Assembly (NCBI GenBank): GCA_030433055.1
Contig: JAUILJ010000006.1
Span: forward strand, 1 to 26,891
DNA: 26,891 nucleotides
Source of the DNA: Polyangia bacterium
Lineage (GTDB): Bacteria > Myxococcota_A > Polyangia > Polyangiales > Polyangiaceae
Reading direction: 5' to 3'
The notes beneath the pieces were generated by a model. The model was not told where the DNA came from. It made no database searches and worked only from the letters and a program-made list of their open reading frames with translations. Shown piece after piece: positions 1 through 7,204 of this stretch; the first letter of the stretch is position 1; the number at the start of each line of letters is the position of its first letter. The translations under genes were made by a program, and so were the position numbers.

Positions 1-49
1 TTAACCAAATTAATGCAAGCCGCGACCTTGGCAACCGGCGCGATCGGAG

Positions 50-73
50 TAAATTGGTCACATAACCAATTTA
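50..73. promoter_or_regulatory. AT-rich operator-like inverted repeat
   Basis: Perfect 9-bp arms, TAAATTGGT at 50-58 and ACCAATTTA at 65-73, are separated by a 6-nt spacer. A related half-site (TTAACCAAATTAA) lies at 1-13. The block is strikingly AT-rich in a GC-rich window and sits just upstream of coaD. The TTGGT...ACCAA geometry resembles operators of GntR- or TetR-type repressors. The regulated gene may be coaD or a divergent gene left of the window. No regulator gene is visible here, so the assignment is inference. Confidence 0.45.
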
Positions 74-122
74 AATGGGTGATCGCGACGCAACCGCGAC
101 GCGCGCCCAAGAGGAGCAGCGT

Positions 123-710
123 ATGTCCAAGGCGATTGAAGGTGCGACGGAGCACGGGTTGATGCCCGGTGCGCCTCACCCCCAAATCCGAGAGCCGATG
201 GAGCGCGCCACCGGGGAGCTGCGTGGGACCACACGGACGGAGATCGCAGTGTATAGCGGGAGCTTCGATCCGATCACGCTGGGGCATCGCAGCGTGGTGG
301 AACGAGCGCTCCCGCTGTTCGCCAGGGTGGTGTGCCTGGTGGCGATTCATCCCACGAAGCGACCGCTGTTCAGCAGCGCAGAGCGCGTCGAGTTGATCGA
401 GGCGGCGCTTGGAGATCTGCCTGGGGTGGAGGTGGCCTACACCCGGGGCTACACCGTGGACTTCGCGCGCAGCGTCGGCGCCCGTTACCTGCTGCGTGGC
501 ATTCGCGATCAGACCGACGCGGGCTACGAGACGGAGCTTGCGACGCTGAACCATGGCCTGGCACCGGAAATTTCCACATGGTTCTTGAGCGCTGATCCGG
601 GCCTCTCGGAGATCAGCTCCAGCGAGCTGAAGCGGCGCGCGCAACGGGGCGAGGCGCTCGACGCCTGGTGCGCTCCATGCGTAGCCGAGGCGCTGCGCCG
701 ACTGCGTTGA
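123..710 (+). CDS. coaD: Phosphopantetheine adenylyltransferase
   Basis: Transfers the adenylyl group of ATP to 4'-phosphopantetheine, giving dephospho-CoA, in the penultimate step of cytoplasmic coenzyme A synthesis. The nucleotidyltransferase signature GSFDPITLGH lies at about residues 46-55. The downstream RGIRDQTDAGYE block and the C-terminal EISSSELKRRA block match CoaD. I chose ATG 123 because AAGAGGAG (109-116) stands 6 nt upstream. This gives 195 aa, about 35 residues longer than the usual ~160 aa enzyme. An in-frame ATG at 198 would give a more typical length but has a weaker ribosome site, and ATG 75 is also in frame. The gene stands alone, and the next gene starts 167 nt downstream. 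The family assignment is secure; the start is less so. Confidence 0.93.
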   Translation: MSKAIEGATEHGLMPGAPHPQIREPMERATGELRGTTRTEIAVYSGSFDPITLGHRSVVERALPLFARVVCLVAIHPTKRPLFSSAERVELIEAALGDLPGVEVAYTRGYTVDFARSVGARYLLRGIRDQTDAGYETELATLNHGLAPEISTWFLSADPGLSEISSSELKRRAQRGEALDAWCAPCVAEALRRLR

Positions 711-877
711 AACGCGCAGGCCGTGCTCGAAGGCTTCGCTGCGCCGAAGCGACCACCGCGCAAAGTTCCGCGGAGAAGCGAACAGCAGTGCAGCAAGAGA
801 TTCCTCCAAAGACGCCCGCACCTCCGAGGGTCTGCCGCAGTGAGCTCGCGTGGGGCGGGCGAAGGCTGGAGGCGCAC

Positions 878-1402
878 ATGGCAGGATTGAGCGTGGGTGG
901 TGGATCGAGCAAGCGAGCGTTGAATCACGAGATCCCACTCGTGCCGTACATCGATTTCTTGCTGTGCTTGATTTCTTTCCTGCTGGTGACCGCGGTGTGG
1001 TCCGCTCAGAGCCGGCTGGAGGCAACCGCGAAGGCGCCGGGCAAGGCGGGGGTCGTCAAAGAGGAGAAGCCCACGATCTTCCACGTTGACGCGCGGAGCC
1101 GAAGCCGCGTGATCTTGAGCTGGCGCAAAGGCGACACGGTGATCAGTCAAATTGACGTGGAAAAGCGCACCCGCGACCGCCAAGGGCAGATCTCCTTCGT
1201 CGACCTGGACCAGCGTGTGAGCGAGCAGTGGAAGCAGTTCGGCAGCCACCGCGCGTCTGGAGACGGCGAGCAAGATCTGGCAGTGCTGCACACACCGGGT
1301 GACATGAGCTTCGGCGAGATGGCCGCCTTGATCGACGCCATCCGGGACCCCAAGCGTGAAGACGAGCAGACGGCGTTTCGGGTCAGCCTGGCCGTGGAGT
1401 AG
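878..1402 (+). CDS. ExbD/TolR-like biopolymer transport protein
   Basis: ExbD/TolR proteins combine with an ExbB/TolQ channel to use the proton gradient for energising outer-membrane or envelope machinery. The 174-aa product has the expected layout: a short basic cytoplasmic N-terminus, one membrane helix at about residues 25-43 starting PYIDFLLCLISFLLV with the membrane-embedded Asp that is functional in this family, then a hydrophilic periplasmic domain of about 130 residues ending in a segment (MSFGEMAALIDAIRD) that resembles the C-terminal helix region of ExbD. ATG 878 is preceded by GGAGG at 5-nt spacing; the frame is open further upstream but without domain content. No ExbB/TolQ or TonB partner is visible, so the partner is probably encoded elsewhere. 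The next gene starts 62 nt downstream in the same direction. Confidence 0.72.
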   Translation: MAGLSVGGGSSKRALNHEIPLVPYIDFLLCLISFLLVTAVWSAQSRLEATAKAPGKAGVVKEEKPTIFHVDARSRSRVILSWRKGDTVISQIDVEKRTRDRQGQISFVDLDQRVSEQWKQFGSHRASGDGEQDLAVLHTPGDMSFGEMAALIDAIRDPKREDEQTAFRVSLAVE

Positions 1403-1464
1403 CTGCGATCGATCCCGCGCGGTAAAGCCTTGACCGCGACCAAGAGAGCGGTGACACCAGAGGC

Positions 1465-3090
1465 ATGCTTCGCTCCCGCCTCGCTACCCTCGCCCTGACC
1501 GCCGGCGTCGCCGCAGCCGCCGCGTGCTCCGCTAACTCCGCCGACACCAACCAGGTGAACGGCCAAGGTGGCTCCAGCGCTGGAGGCGTGAGCAGCGGCG
1601 GTACCGGCGCCATCATCAACGTGGGCGGCAATGGCGACGGCGGCACGGAGAAGGAGACCGTGATCGTCATCGGCCCTGGCGCTTCGGCTGACGCCCCGAC
1701 GAAGTTCGGCGGTGAGCCGGTGGCCGCAGCACCGCAGTGGGTCTACCCAGAGAGTGGCGTGATCGTCCCGCCCAACATGAACAGCCTGGAGCTACACTTC
1801 ATCCCTGGGCCCGGGCAGACGCTGTTCGAGGTTACATTCCGCGCAGAAAATCTTGACCTGATCGTGTACGTGGGCTGCAACCCCGTCGGGCAGGGCTGTG
1901 TCTACACACCGGACCAGACGTTCTGGGAGAAGCTCGCCGACGGTTCGCGGGGCGAGGCTCCAGTGAGCTACTCGATGCGCGGCGTCGACGGGGCGAACCC
2001 AGGGACGGTGGGCACCAGCGACGTGCGCCAGATCTCCTTCAGCCTGGAGGACATCGTGGGCGGCCTCTACTACTGGAACGACGCCGGCGTGATCCAGCGC
2101 TACGACTTCGGCTACGCCCTCGCCACCGCGGAGCTGTATCTCACTCCACAGCAAGCCGGCGCGGGTGTGTGCGTCGGCTGCCACGCGGTGTCCCCCGACG
2201 GGCGCAAGATCGTCGTCGGCAAGGACATCCCTGCGCCGGCGCCGTACACCGAGTTCGACATCGCGACGAAGGTCGCAGTGCAGGGCTCCAACGGCCCGGT
2301 GACTGGCGCAGCCAACTTCTTCTCGTACTCGCCCGACGGCGGACAGCTGTTGTACTCCAACGGAGCGAGCATTGGATGGCGGGATGCCAACAGCGGCGCC
2401 GACGTCAACCAGAAGGTGATCAGCAACGGGACCATGCCAGACTGGTCACCCGATGGCTCGACGCTGGTCTATTCGGCTCCCAGCACGCCACCAGTCGTTG
2501 CCGTCCCCGGGGTCACCGGCGGCAGTCTATACACTGCACAGTTTTCCTCAGGGCAATTCGGTTCACCCACTCCGCTGGTACAGTCCCAGGGGGAGAACAA
2601 CTACTATCCCGCGTGGTCACCGGACAGTCAGTGGGTGCTTTACAATCGTTCGGCGAGCAACACGGACTCCTTCTCCAACACCGTGGACGGCGAGCTCTGG
2701 GTAGTGCCGAAGGCCGGCGGTGCTCCGACCAGGCTCGGGGCGGTCAGCGATCCGGGTTGGTGCTCCTGGCCCAAGTGGGCGCCCGGCGTTCACACCTCGA
2801 ACGCGCACCCGGTGATGTACTTCACGTTCTCCAGCGCGCGCGCCTATGGTCTGCGCCTCGCGGCCAACTCGACCACCCAGCTCTGGATGGCCGCCTTCGA
2901 CCCGACGAAGGTCGGCAGCGGGGACCCAGCAGCGCCTGCGTTTCGCTTGCCGTTTCAGGACATCACGACGGGCAACCACATCGCGCAGTGGGTGGCGAAG
3001 ATCGTGCGCAAGCCCTGCCAGGACGACGGCGCGTGTGAGAGCAACGAGAAGTGCAAGGACGGGATCTGCGTGCCGGAGCAGGTCAAGTAG
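1465..3090 (+). CDS. PD40/TolB-like beta-propeller lipoprotein with CxxCH motif
   Basis: A 541-aa envelope protein of unknown function. It starts with a signal peptide ending in an Ala-rich lipobox-like site (AAAAACS, Cys 21), followed by a Gly/Ser-rich linker to about residue 65. The body carries WD40-like/PD40 blade motifs: YSPDGGQLLYS, DWSPDGSTLVYS and AWSPDSQWVLYN, as in TolB-type propellers. Just before the first blade is CVGCHAVSPDGRK (about residues 237-249), which has the form of a c-type haem CxxCH site; whether haem is bound cannot be told from sequence. The C-terminus is a small Cys-rich module (CQDDGACESNEKC...GIC), probably disulphide-bonded. ATG 1465 has AGAGG just upstream. The stop codon directly abuts the stop of the opposite-strand methyltransferase. 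Confidence 0.72.
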   Translation: MLRSRLATLALTAGVAAAAACSANSADTNQVNGQGGSSAGGVSSGGTGAIINVGGNGDGGTEKETVIVIGPGASADAPTKFGGEPVAAAPQWVYPESGVIVPPNMNSLELHFIPGPGQTLFEVTFRAENLDLIVYVGCNPVGQGCVYTPDQTFWEKLADGSRGEAPVSYSMRGVDGANPGTVGTSDVRQISFSLEDIVGGLYYWNDAGVIQRYDFGYALATAELYLTPQQAGAGVCVGCHAVSPDGRKIVVGKDIPAPAPYTEFDIATKVAVQGSNGPVTGAANFFSYSPDGGQLLYSNGASIGWRDANSGADVNQKVISNGTMPDWSPDGSTLVYSAPSTPPVVAVPGVTGGSLYTAQFSSGQFGSPTPLVQSQGENNYYPAWSPDSQWVLYNRSASNTDSFSNTVDGELWVVPKAGGAPTRLGAVSDPGWCSWPKWAPGVHTSNAHPVMYFTFSSARAYGLRLAANSTTQLWMAAFDPTKVGSGDPAAPAFRLPFQDITTGNHIAQWVAKIVRKPCQDDGACESNEKCKDGICVPEQVK

Positions 3091-3945
3091 CTAGCAGGTC
3101 GCGACGAGCAGCTGCTCGGACTGCAGCTGGCGTAGCCCCAGGGCCTGCAGGTAGCGCTCCGTCAGTTCATCGGCGGTGACGTAGCGCGCTGCGCTGAAGC
3201 CGCACGCCTTGGCCAGCTGACAGATTTCCTCCGGGGAAAAGAAGCTGATGAACGGAGTGCCCGAGCCCGCCGCGAGCGCCTCGATGCGCACACGCAGTGC
3301 TCGCTCCCACTCGCCGAGCAGCTCGTGCCGCAAGATGTAGGTCATCACCAGCGTGGAGCCGGGGGCCAGGGCAGCCACCGCTCGGAGGGTGGCGGTGATA
3401 GCGTCGCGGGTCAGGTACATGCTCACCCCGGTCGAGGCCACCATGGCCGGTCGCGATCCGTCGAAGCCCGCTGCTTGGAGCTGGGACCACCATGACTCCC
3501 CCGCTTCGAAGTCCACGGGCACGAACGTGGGCTGAGCCTCAGCCCCGTAGCCGAGGGCGCTGAGCCGCTCCCGCTTCCAGGCCTGGGTCCTGGGCTCGTC
3601 GACCTCGAATACACGCAGGCGCGAGCGAAGCTCCGGGCGACGCTGACAGAACGTGTCGAGCCCCGCTCCCAGGATCACATACTGAGAAACGCCGCGCTCG
3701 ACTTGCTCCAGGAGGTAATCCTCGACGAAGCGCGCCCGGGTCACGATGGAGATACGTCCCATCCCGCTGTCGTGGGGCTGCATATCCCCGCGGCTTCGCC
3801 AGTCGTCACCGACATCTGCGAGCTTCAGGCCGATGGCGTCCTCGAAGACGTGGGGTGGAGGGTCGACTTCCAGGTGCAGGGCGCGCCACAAGGCGACGCG
3901 CACGGCGGTGGGATCGGGGCCGTTTGAGTGGATCGGGTTCGGCAT
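3091..3945 (-). CDS. Class I SAM-dependent methyltransferase (TIGR00027 / LCMT-like family)
   Basis: A 284-aa protein resembling the leucine-carboxyl-methyltransferase-like family of bacterial SAM-dependent methyltransferases, often found near secondary metabolism in actinobacteria and myxobacteria. Visible marks are an N-terminal RARFVEDYLLEQVERG segment, motif I as YVILGAGLDTF (SAM-binding glycines), an acidic post-I residue in RVFEVDEP, and PAMVASTGVSMYLT followed by a second substrate-binding half. Length is normal and the substrate is unknown. ATG 3945 has GAGGAG 6 nt upstream, an excellent ribosome site. It is transcribed towards the beta-propeller gene with no bases between the stops, and lies 54 nt downstream of the nuclease gene, with which it could be co-transcribed. 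Confidence 0.82.
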   Translation of the reverse strand: MPNPIHSNGPDPTAVRVALWRALHLEVDPPPHVFEDAIGLKLADVGDDWRSRGDMQPHDSGMGRISIVTRARFVEDYLLEQVERGVSQYVILGAGLDTFCQRRPELRSRLRVFEVDEPRTQAWKRERLSALGYGAEAQPTFVPVDFEAGESWWSQLQAAGFDGSRPAMVASTGVSMYLTRDAITATLRAVAALAPGSTLVMTYILRHELLGEWERALRVRIEALAAGSGTPFISFFSPEEICQLAKACGFSAARYVTADELTERYLQALGLRQLQSEQLLVATC

Positions 3946-3999
3946 ACAGGCTCCTCGGCGGCGCGCAGCCTAGCATAGCGCCTGGCACGGCCTCGCCGC

Positions 4000-5124
4000 C
4001 TAGTACTCCGGATAGCTGTCCTTGCAGCGCCCACTGAGCTGCGAGGCGAGCCTGTCATACTCCCAGAGTGTCGCCGGCTGAGCGTCGAGCAACGCGACCT
4101 CGGTGGCCGGGGCGTCGCTGTGCGGGCGCGGGAAGAACTCGATGCCCGTGAGCACCTGTAGCCGGCGCGCGCTCACGATGGCCGACTCCAGGTACCGCTT
4201 GAGCTTGGTCTTGGGGACCTTGAGCGGGGCGTTGCGCATGAGAAGCGCGATCACCGCGTGGGGCCCTTCGGTTCCTCCGGGATTCAAGCGCAAGACGATC
4301 TTGAACAGGTGGGAGGGCACCGCCACCCGTCGCACCTCGCCCTGCTCCGCCGGGTAGCGCGGTGAGAGCATGCGAGGGACCTGCGCTGGCGGATCTTCTC
4401 CTTCAGGCGGGTACCAGTCGTAGAGCGCGCCGCTGTACACCAGCACGGGGCCCGCCGCCGCCCACTGGCGCACCAAGTCTTCCAGCACCAGCCAAGGCCC
4501 GCGGTTGGTGGCGCAGTGCTGTGGCGTCATGTTCGAGAGCAAGAACGTGTTGAGCATGGCGCTGGCGCTTCGGTTCATGTCCGCCCGAGGCACGAGGTGC
4601 CCGATGTCGAAGATGGGCTCCTCGTAGTCTCGGCAGGTCGCTCGAGCGTCCTCAGGCAGAAACGGATCCGCGCGGAAAGCATCACGACGCTCGGCCTCGA
4701 GGATGTCGCCTGGACCCAGGCGATACGCCGTCCAAATCGGCCCCCGCAGATCGGTGTCGTAGCGGATCACGAACTCCCTCAACACCCGGAGCGGCTGTCG
4801 GCTGGATCGGGGGGGAGGCACGCCGAACGGTAGATGAGTGCTCAGCGCGCGAGCGCGCTCTGCGTCGCTCAGCTCGAGGGCATGGTTCGCGGCGTCCACC
4901 GCTGCCGCGTCCACGCCCTTCCAGTCGCAGTAGGGCTCCTTGTGAGCGGGCTGCAAGCGAACCACCGCAGGGGGGTTGCTGCTCGCGCTCGGCGCCACCG
5001 GAGCCGCACTGGACGCCGCCGGCTGCGGTGGCGCGACGGACCCAGGTGCCCGCGACGCGCCCGGCGCCTGCACCGCAGCACACCCCCAAAGCACCAGGCC
5101 CCACACGCCAGCCCAACCGCGCAT
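4000..5124 (-). CDS. Lipoprotein DNA/RNA non-specific endonuclease (NUC1 family)
   Basis: Predicted secreted, membrane-anchored nuclease of 374 aa. The signal peptide ends in LVLWGC (lipid-modified Cys 15), followed by an Ala/Pro/Ser linker to about residue 58. The beta-beta-alpha-metal nuclease core has DIGHLVPRADMN at about 173-184 with catalytic His 176, and TFLLSNMTPQ followed by NRGPW, whose Asn is the family's metal ligand. The usual DRGH motif reads DIGH here: the catalytic His is kept and the preceding Arg is replaced. Such enzymes cut single- or double-stranded DNA and RNA with a divalent metal; a surface-tethered form would suit nucleic-acid scavenging or predation, which is inference. 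GGAG lies about 8 nt before ATG 5124. Confidence 0.85.
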   Translation of the reverse strand: MRGWAGVWGLVLWGCAAVQAPGASRAPGSVAPPQPAASSAAPVAPSASSNPPAVVRLQPAHKEPYCDWKGVDAAAVDAANHALELSDAERARALSTHLPFGVPPPRSSRQPLRVLREFVIRYDTDLRGPIWTAYRLGPGDILEAERRDAFRADPFLPEDARATCRDYEEPIFDIGHLVPRADMNRSASAMLNTFLLSNMTPQHCATNRGPWLVLEDLVRQWAAAGPVLVYSGALYDWYPPEGEDPPAQVPRMLSPRYPAEQGEVRRVAVPSHLFKIVLRLNPGGTEGPHAVIALLMRNAPLKVPKTKLKRYLESAIVSARRLQVLTGIEFFPRPHSDAPATEVALLDAQPATLWEYDRLASQLSGRCKDSYPEY

Positions 5125-5255
5125 ACCTCAATCTCCGCCAAACCGCCGCCCGGGGGAACCACGCCACGCGTTGCTGCGACCTGTGCCGCGCGAGCGAGCC
5201 AGCCGTGTCAAGCTGTGCCAGCGCACAATCGAGCCCAATTTAGCTGCAATCATTG

Positions 5256-5271
5256 CGGCACGCGTCTTGAA
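5256..5271 (+). promoter_or_regulatory. Sigma-54-like -24/-12 promoter of first vWA gene
   Basis: CGGCACGCGTCTTGAA matches the sigma-54 consensus TGGCACGNNNNTTGCW in the GG and TTG blocks with correct 12-bp phasing. Mismatches are the first base and the C of TTGC. A transcript from here would have an untranslated leader of about 40-45 nt before ATG 5325. The same motif precedes the paralogue at 7151, while the surrounding intergenic sequence differs. An alternative sigma factor of another class, or an activator site, is possible. Confidence 0.5.
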
Positions 5272-5324
5272 GGGAGGGGGAGCTGCCTGCTTGGCACACG
5301 CTCTCACCCCCAACCGGAGGCATC

Positions 5325-6989
5325 ATGTCCAACCGTCTTACTTCATACATCTGCTGGGCCACGGCCAGCTTCGTCCTCTCCTCCCTCGTCGCCTGCGGGA
5401 GCGACAGCTCGAGCTCTGGCAACGCAAACGCTGGCAGCGGCGCCAGCGGAGGCACCACAGTGGGCGCCGGCGGGAGCGGGTCGAACGGCGGCTCCGCGTC
5501 CTTCGGCGGAACCGGGGGCAGCGGCTACGGCGGCAGCGGCGCCAATGGCGGGAGCTATGGTACCGGCGGCGGGTACTACGGCAGCGGGGGAGGCGGCGGC
5601 TACTATGGCACCGGTGGGAGCGGCGTTGGGGGCCAGGCGGGCGCGCCAGCGGTTCCCGACGAAAACGACTGGGTCGAGACCGCTGTCGAAGACACCTCGA
5701 CGTTTGGCGCCGACGTGGACACCGGGAGCTACACCGCCATGCGCCAGAGCATCACTGCAGGCAGCCTCCCGGACGCCTCTGGAGTGCGGATCGAGGAGTA
5801 CACGAACTACTTCCGCTACGCCTATCCTGAACCGACCACCGACCCCTTCAGCGTGAGCTTCGAGCTGGCTCCATCGAAGTTCGGTGAGGCCGATCAGGAT
5901 CTCTTCCGCATCGGCATCAAGGGCAAGCAAGTCCCGCCCGAGGAACGCAAGCCGGCGAACCTGGTGTTCCTGATCGACGCCTCGGGCTCGATGTCCGCCA
6001 CGAACAAGCTGCCCCTGGTCAAGTGGTCACTGCGCCAGCTGGTGAAGCGACTCGAGCCGACGGATCGCCTGGGCATCGTCGTCTACGCAGGCGACGTGCG
6101 CTTCGAGATGCAGCCGACTCAAGTCAGTGAGAAGAGCGACATCCTGGACCAGATCAACCGCCTCGAACCTCGCGGCGGGACCAACGGTGCCGCGGGGATT
6201 CAAACGGCGTACGCAATGGCGGAGAGCGCGTTCCGTAGCAACGGCATCAACCGCGTGGTGCTCTGCACCGACGGGGACTTCAACGTGGGGCTGACGGGGG
6301 ACGCGCTGATCTCCGAGGTCGAAGACTACCGCGATCGCGGCGTCACCCTCTCCGTGCTCGGTTTCGGGATGGGCTCGAATGACCCGTTCATGGAGCAACT
6401 CGCAGATCACGGCAACGGCAACTACGCGCTGATCGACACCCAGAACGAAGCCATGCACGTGCTCGGAGACAACCTGGTGGGCACGCTCCAGGTCATCGCG
6501 AAGGACGTCAAGATCCAGGTGGAGTTCAACCAAGACGTCGTGCAGCGCTACCGCCTCGTGGGCTACGAGAACCGCGTGCTCGGCAACGACCAGTTCAGCG
6601 ATGACACCGTGGACTCGGGTGATCTGGGCGCTGGCCACTTCGTGACGTCGTTCTACGAGCTCGAGCGCGACTTGAACCTGAGCGAAGGTCGCATGGCTAC
6701 GGTGCGCCTGCGCTACAAGGAGCCCGATGAGGACGTGAGCAAGGAACTCACCTTCGACTTCGACCTGGCTTCGGCGATCGGCAGCTTCGATGCCGCCAGC
6801 AGCGACTTCCGCTTCGCAGCCGGTGTGGTCGAGTTCGCGGAGATCCTCCGCGGCTCGAAGCACTCCCAGGGGCAGCGCTTCGACGACATCATTCAGATCG
6901 TCAACGCAACCCAGGGCGAGGACAACCTTCGCAAGGAGTTCTACGGCCTGGTGGTCCAGGGCTCGCAGCTGAGCCACGCCGGAAACTGA
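5325..6989 (+). CDS. von Willebrand factor A domain lipoprotein (YfbK-like), copy 1
   Basis: A 554-aa predicted lipoprotein: the signal peptide ends in SSLVAC (Cys 24), followed by a roughly 85-residue low-complexity Gly/Ser/Tyr linker. The N-terminal conserved block (TFGADVDTGSYTAMRQSI, then EEYTNYF) is the vWF_A-associated region of YfbK-type proteins. The vWA domain has an intact metal-ion-dependent adhesion site, D218-A-S-G-S, preceded by LVFLI, with RGGTNG and CTDGDFNVG supplying later MIDAS positions. The C-terminal third resembles DUF3520. Members are thought to mediate metal-dependent protein binding at the envelope; the ligand is unknown. GGAGG lies 5 nt before ATG 5325. A paralogue follows 215 nt downstream. 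Function is inferred from family only. Confidence 0.88.
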   Translation: MSNRLTSYICWATASFVLSSLVACGSDSSSSGNANAGSGASGGTTVGAGGSGSNGGSASFGGTGGSGYGGSGANGGSYGTGGGYYGSGGGGGYYGTGGSGVGGQAGAPAVPDENDWVETAVEDTSTFGADVDTGSYTAMRQSITAGSLPDASGVRIEEYTNYFRYAYPEPTTDPFSVSFELAPSKFGEADQDLFRIGIKGKQVPPEERKPANLVFLIDASGSMSATNKLPLVKWSLRQLVKRLEPTDRLGIVVYAGDVRFEMQPTQVSEKSDILDQINRLEPRGGTNGAAGIQTAYAMAESAFRSNGINRVVLCTDGDFNVGLTGDALISEVEDYRDRGVTLSVLGFGMGSNDPFMEQLADHGNGNYALIDTQNEAMHVLGDNLVGTLQVIAKDVKIQVEFNQDVVQRYRLVGYENRVLGNDQFSDDTVDSGDLGAGHFVTSFYELERDLNLSEGRMATVRLRYKEPDEDVSKELTFDFDLASAIGSFDAASSDFRFAAGVVEFAEILRGSKHSQGQRFDDIIQIVNATQGEDNLRKEFYGLVVQGSQLSHAGN

Positions 6990-7017
6990 GCGCTCGCAGC
7001 ATCTCCGGTCCGGTCAC

Positions 7018-7043
7018 GCGGCCGCGCGGCAACGCGCGGCCGC
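7018..7043 (+). terminator. Strong hairpin after first vWA gene
   Basis: A perfect 11-bp, almost all-GC stem (7018-7028 with 7033-7043) is closed by a GCAA tetraloop of the stable GNRA type, 28 nt after the stop at 6989. No run of T follows, so it may terminate weakly, protect the 3' end of the transcript, or separate expression of the two paralogues. Confidence 0.55.
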
Positions 7044-7150
7044 TCTGCGTTCGTGAACACTGACTCCGCTGCCCTGGTCTCGGCCACCGTGGCACGAAGC
7101 CCTGTGCCGGCGCGGCGCCTTTTCTGGCCGACTTCCGGCTGCGCCAGGTC

Positions 7151-7166
7151 CGGCACGCATCTTGAA
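7151..7166 (+). promoter_or_regulatory. Sigma-54-like -24/-12 promoter of second vWA gene
   Basis: CGGCACGCATCTTGAA is identical to the element at 5256-5271 except for one G/A change, and it lies 39 nt from ATG 7205 (54 nt for copy 1). The rest of the two intergenic regions does not align obviously, so this short motif appears conserved by function. It fits the sigma-54 spacing but has TTGA where TTGC is usual. Confidence 0.5.
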
Positions 7167-7204
7167 GTGCAACTCCCCGCTTTGCTTGAACCAAGGAGGG
7201 TTGG

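Noticed and set aside
733..750. Hairpin GCTTCG-N6-CGAAGC after coaD as a terminator
   Set aside because: Only a 6-bp stem and no T-tract; this is common by chance in such DNA.
5292..5297. TGGCAC, resembling a sigma-54 -24 box before the first vWA gene
   Set aside because: No TTGC-like -12 block at the right distance, and it lies downstream of the better element at 5256-5271, inside the expected leader.
5400..5650. Gly/Ser-coding GGC-rich repeats as a possible minisatellite or CRISPR-like array
   Set aside because: Repeat units are irregular and in frame; they encode the lipoprotein tether.
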